A stretch of DNA of 64,000 nt, from the NCBI RefSeq assembly GCF_011303555.1, contig NZ_CP049868.1, positions 3,286,001 through 3,350,000 of the forward strand. The letters are read 5' to 3'. Source of the stretch: Pedobacter sp. HDW13. Its GTDB lineage: Bacteria > Bacteroidota > Bacteroidia > Sphingobacteriales > Sphingobacteriaceae. Shown here in pieces: positions 62,157 through 64,000 of the stretch; position 1 is the first letter of the stretch, and the number at the start of each line of letters is the position of its first letter. The notes below the pieces were generated by a model that did not search any database, had not been told where the DNA came from, and worked only from the letters and a program-made list of their open reading frames with translations. The position numbers and the translations under genes were made by a program.

Positions 62157-62475
62157 AATACCCAATCTACATATATTCAAATCCTTTCTGAATCACTTCA
62201 GAAAGGATTTTTTTGTTTAGGTAGGGTTTTCAGGTAAATAAATCCTTATAAATCATCCATTTTAAGTGCAATAAACAGTGCTTTCATTGGATCATCCATT
62301 GTTAAGCTAGTTTTTGCGGTTTTACTATTTTTTTCTGCGTGCTTTTGCGGGATGCGCTGCGATTGTGTAAAAATTTGCTTGAAATGCAGGCTGTTACGTC
62401 GTGTTTTATGCGTGTTCTTTTATGCTAAAAGCTTATATTGCATATGCTAACATTATTAACCTAAATAACTGAGAT
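62157..62475. other. Intergenic region before the last SusC
   Basis: It starts with the terminator at 62179-62216. The remaining 260 bases are A/T-rich, with several TTTTTC and ATCCATT words but no ORF and no convincing promoter consensus. Confidence 0.5.
62179..62216 (+). terminator. Rho-independent terminator
   Basis: AAATCCTTTCTGAA (62179-62192) pairs perfectly with TTCAGAAAGGATTT (62197-62210) around a 4-base loop, with a T run after it. It ends the barrel gene. Confidence 0.92.
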
Positions 62476-64000
62476 ATGAGAAAAACCTTTACCTTAATTT
62501 TTTTTCTTTGTATTTTACTGGTGGGCCTATCCTCAATGGCACAGGTAAAGACAATTACGGGAAAAATAACCTCGTCTGATGATGGTGGGCCATTACCTGG
62601 CGTAAGTATAAAAATTAAAGGAACAAATGCAGGAACATCGAGCGATAGCGATGGTAGTTTTACCATTAAAGCGCCTTCTTCCAGTTCTATACTCGTTATA
62701 AGTTTAATCGGGTATAAAACACAGGAAATTACGGTTGGCAATAAAACCACTGTAAATGCTAACCTGGTGCCCGATGCACAAGAACTACAGGAAGTAACCA
62801 TTTCTACCGCACTAGGTATTACTCGTCAGGCCAAATCTTTAGGTTATGCGGCGCAATCAGTTGGCGGAAGTGACCTGAACTATAACCATCAGCCCAACCT
62901 GCTTAATGCTTTGCAGGGTAAAATTGCCGGCGCAACTATTTCCAGTACAGGAGGTGGTCCTGGCCAGGGTGCAAATATCAGAATCAGGGGGGTAAACTCT
63001 ATCGATCCAAATATTTCTGGCGATCCCTTATATGTGATTGATGGTGTGCAGATTGATAATTCGACCTCAACCGTTGGTGCTAATCCCGATGGAACTGCCT
63101 TTGGCGCAAGGGGAGTAACCAACAGGGCTTCGGATATTAACCCCGAAGATATTGAAACCATTAATATTTTAAAAGGTGGTGCAGCTACTGCCCTTTATGG
63201 CTTAAGAGGTGCAAATGGCGTAGTGGTAATTACAACTAAAAGAGGTAAACAAAACGGGGTTAGTGTTAACCTGAACAGTAGTTATGGGTTTGATGAAGTT
63301 TTGAAAAGTCCTGATGTTCAAACTGAATACACCCAGGGAGTTTTAGGGGTTTATACCAACCCTCCTGGAGGTATTGGGCCAGCCTGGGGACCAACCATTG
63401 CCGAAGCAAAACTGATCGATCCAACACATCCTGATCAGTTATTTAACAACTATGATCGTGCATTTGGAACCGGCCAGCAGATAAAAAACTCGGTTTCGGT
63501 TGCCGGCGGTGGTGATGTAGTAAAGTTTTTCTCGTCAGTTTCGCAATTGTACCAAAAAGGGATGATGCCCAATACCGATAACAAGAATTTTTCAGGAAGG
63601 TTAAATACTGATTTTATCATCAGTCCTAAATTTAAAGCATCGGTAAATATGAATTTTACCAATTCGGGTGGCTATACTTACAGTGCTGACCGTTTTGGAG
63701 AAAGTTTGGCCTACTGGTCGCCACGTTACGATGTTTCAGATTTCCAGAATGCGGATGGTTCGCAAAAATACATTGGTACAAATAATCCGATATGGGGTAC
63801 TGCCAACAACAGGTTTAAAGGCGATGTAAACCGCTTTATCGGCGGGGCAAGCTTAAGTTACGATCCCGTAAAATGGCTTAATTTTTCTTACCGTTTAGGT
63901 TTTGATACATATACCGATAACCGCGTGCGCACGGCCCGTGGCCCTATGTATGCTACAGAGGCAATGTACGATAATGCACAGGGCTTTTATGGAGAGTTCA
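62476..64000 (+). CDS. SusC/RagA family TonB-linked outer-membrane protein (partial, runs off the right edge)
   Basis: The frame is open from ATG 62476 to the window end, about 508 codons, so only the N-terminal half is seen. It shows a signal peptide (LIFFLCILLVGLSSMAQ), a CarboxypepD_reg domain (KTITGKITSSDDGGPLPG, ISLIGYKTQEITVG), and the plug (LQEVTISTALGITRQAKSL, ALQGKIAGATI, IRIRGVNSI, PLYVIDGVQI, INILKGGAATALYGLRGANG), then the first barrel strands. It probably has a SusD partner past the edge. It lacks the VVIGYG motif of the two SusC proteins at 39 and 44 kb, having VTISTALG, and belongs to a different subgroup. Confidence 0.94.
   Translation, partial: MRKTFTLIFFLCILLVGLSSMAQVKTITGKITSSDDGGPLPGVSIKIKGTNAGTSSDSDGSFTIKAPSSSSILVISLIGYKTQEITVGNKTTVNANLVPDAQELQEVTISTALGITRQAKSLGYAAQSVGGSDLNYNHQPNLLNALQGKIAGATISSTGGGPGQGANIRIRGVNSIDPNISGDPLYVIDGVQIDNSTSTVGANPDGTAFGARGVTNRASDINPEDIETINILKGGAATALYGLRGANGVVVITTKRGKQNGVSVNLNSSYGFDEVLKSPDVQTEYTQGVLGVYTNPPGGIGPAWGPTIAEAKLIDPTHPDQLFNNYDRAFGTGQQIKNSVSVAGGGDVVKFFSSVSQLYQKGMMPNTDNKNFSGRLNTDFIISPKFKASVNMNFTNSGGYTYSADRFGESLAYWSPRYDVSDFQNADGSQKYIGTNNPIWGTANNRFKGDVNRFIGGASLSYDPVKWLNFSYRLGFDTYTDNRVRTARGPMYATEAMYDNAQGFYGEF

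Noticed and set aside
1..64000. CRISPR array, prophage, insertion sequence, rRNA or tRNA
   Set aside because: No regularly spaced direct repeats, no transposase or phage structural or integrase genes, and no tRNA-like cloverleaf that I could confirm by eye.

Overview
The window looks like chromosome of a free-living Bacteroidota of the Sphingobacteriaceae, most likely Pedobacter or a close relative. This is inferred from SusC/SusD outer-membrane pairs, LytS/LytTR signalling, CarboxypepD_reg-type beta-barrels, secreted glycosidases, the TAnnTTTG promoter motif, scarce Shine-Dalgarno sequences and moderate-to-low GC. I see no phage, plasmid, transposase, CRISPR, rRNA or tRNA.

Layout. 0.1-6.8 kb: a catabolic operon (enolase-superfamily dehydratase/cycloisomerase, VOC protein, D-2-hydroxyacid dehydrogenase, ThuA protein, and a 1073-aa SGNH/beta-propeller/HEAT/cytochrome c fusion). 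7.2-11.0 kb: a frameshifted secreted glycine-rich protein and a large outer-membrane beta-barrel, bracketed by two copies of a hairpin repeat. 11.3-23.8 kb: a sugar-use locus (frameshifted AraC regulator, sugar porter, DUF5107-TPR protein, two tandem family 2 glycoside hydrolases), ending in a decayed lipoprotein gene. 24.1-28.4 kb: small beta-barrel, LytS/LytTR two-component pair, secreted S15-type peptidase. 28.5-38.3 kb: unrelated single genes (LamG-endonuclease/exonuclease/phosphatase fusion, AraC-GyrI regulator, lipoprotein agmatine deiminase, beta-helix-PDZ protein, SDR/HxlR divergent pair, DoxX). 39.0-51.6 kb: a polysaccharide utilisation locus with two SusC/SusD pairs (the first SusD frameshifted), a LacI regulator and a PL14-like lyase. 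51.8-59.5 kb: a cupin gene, then a lipid-modification cluster (desaturase, DUF1475, DUF1295, two cyclopropane-synthase-like methyltransferases, a flavin oxidoreductase, DUF1365). 59.7-64 kb: a TonB-type barrel and the start of another SusC.

The two most useful observations are these. (i) Three genes are each broken by the apparent loss of one G in a G run, which reads like consensus homopolymer error or clustered slippage. (ii) The lipid cluster has two divergent Cfa-like enzymes that appear to lack several bicarbonate-site residues of canonical cyclopropane synthase, next to a flavin oxidoreductase and DUF1365. It may therefore make a methylated or furan-type fatty acid rather than a plain cyclopropane. 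Both are inferences to be tested. Three families of intergenic palindromic repeats are also recorded.
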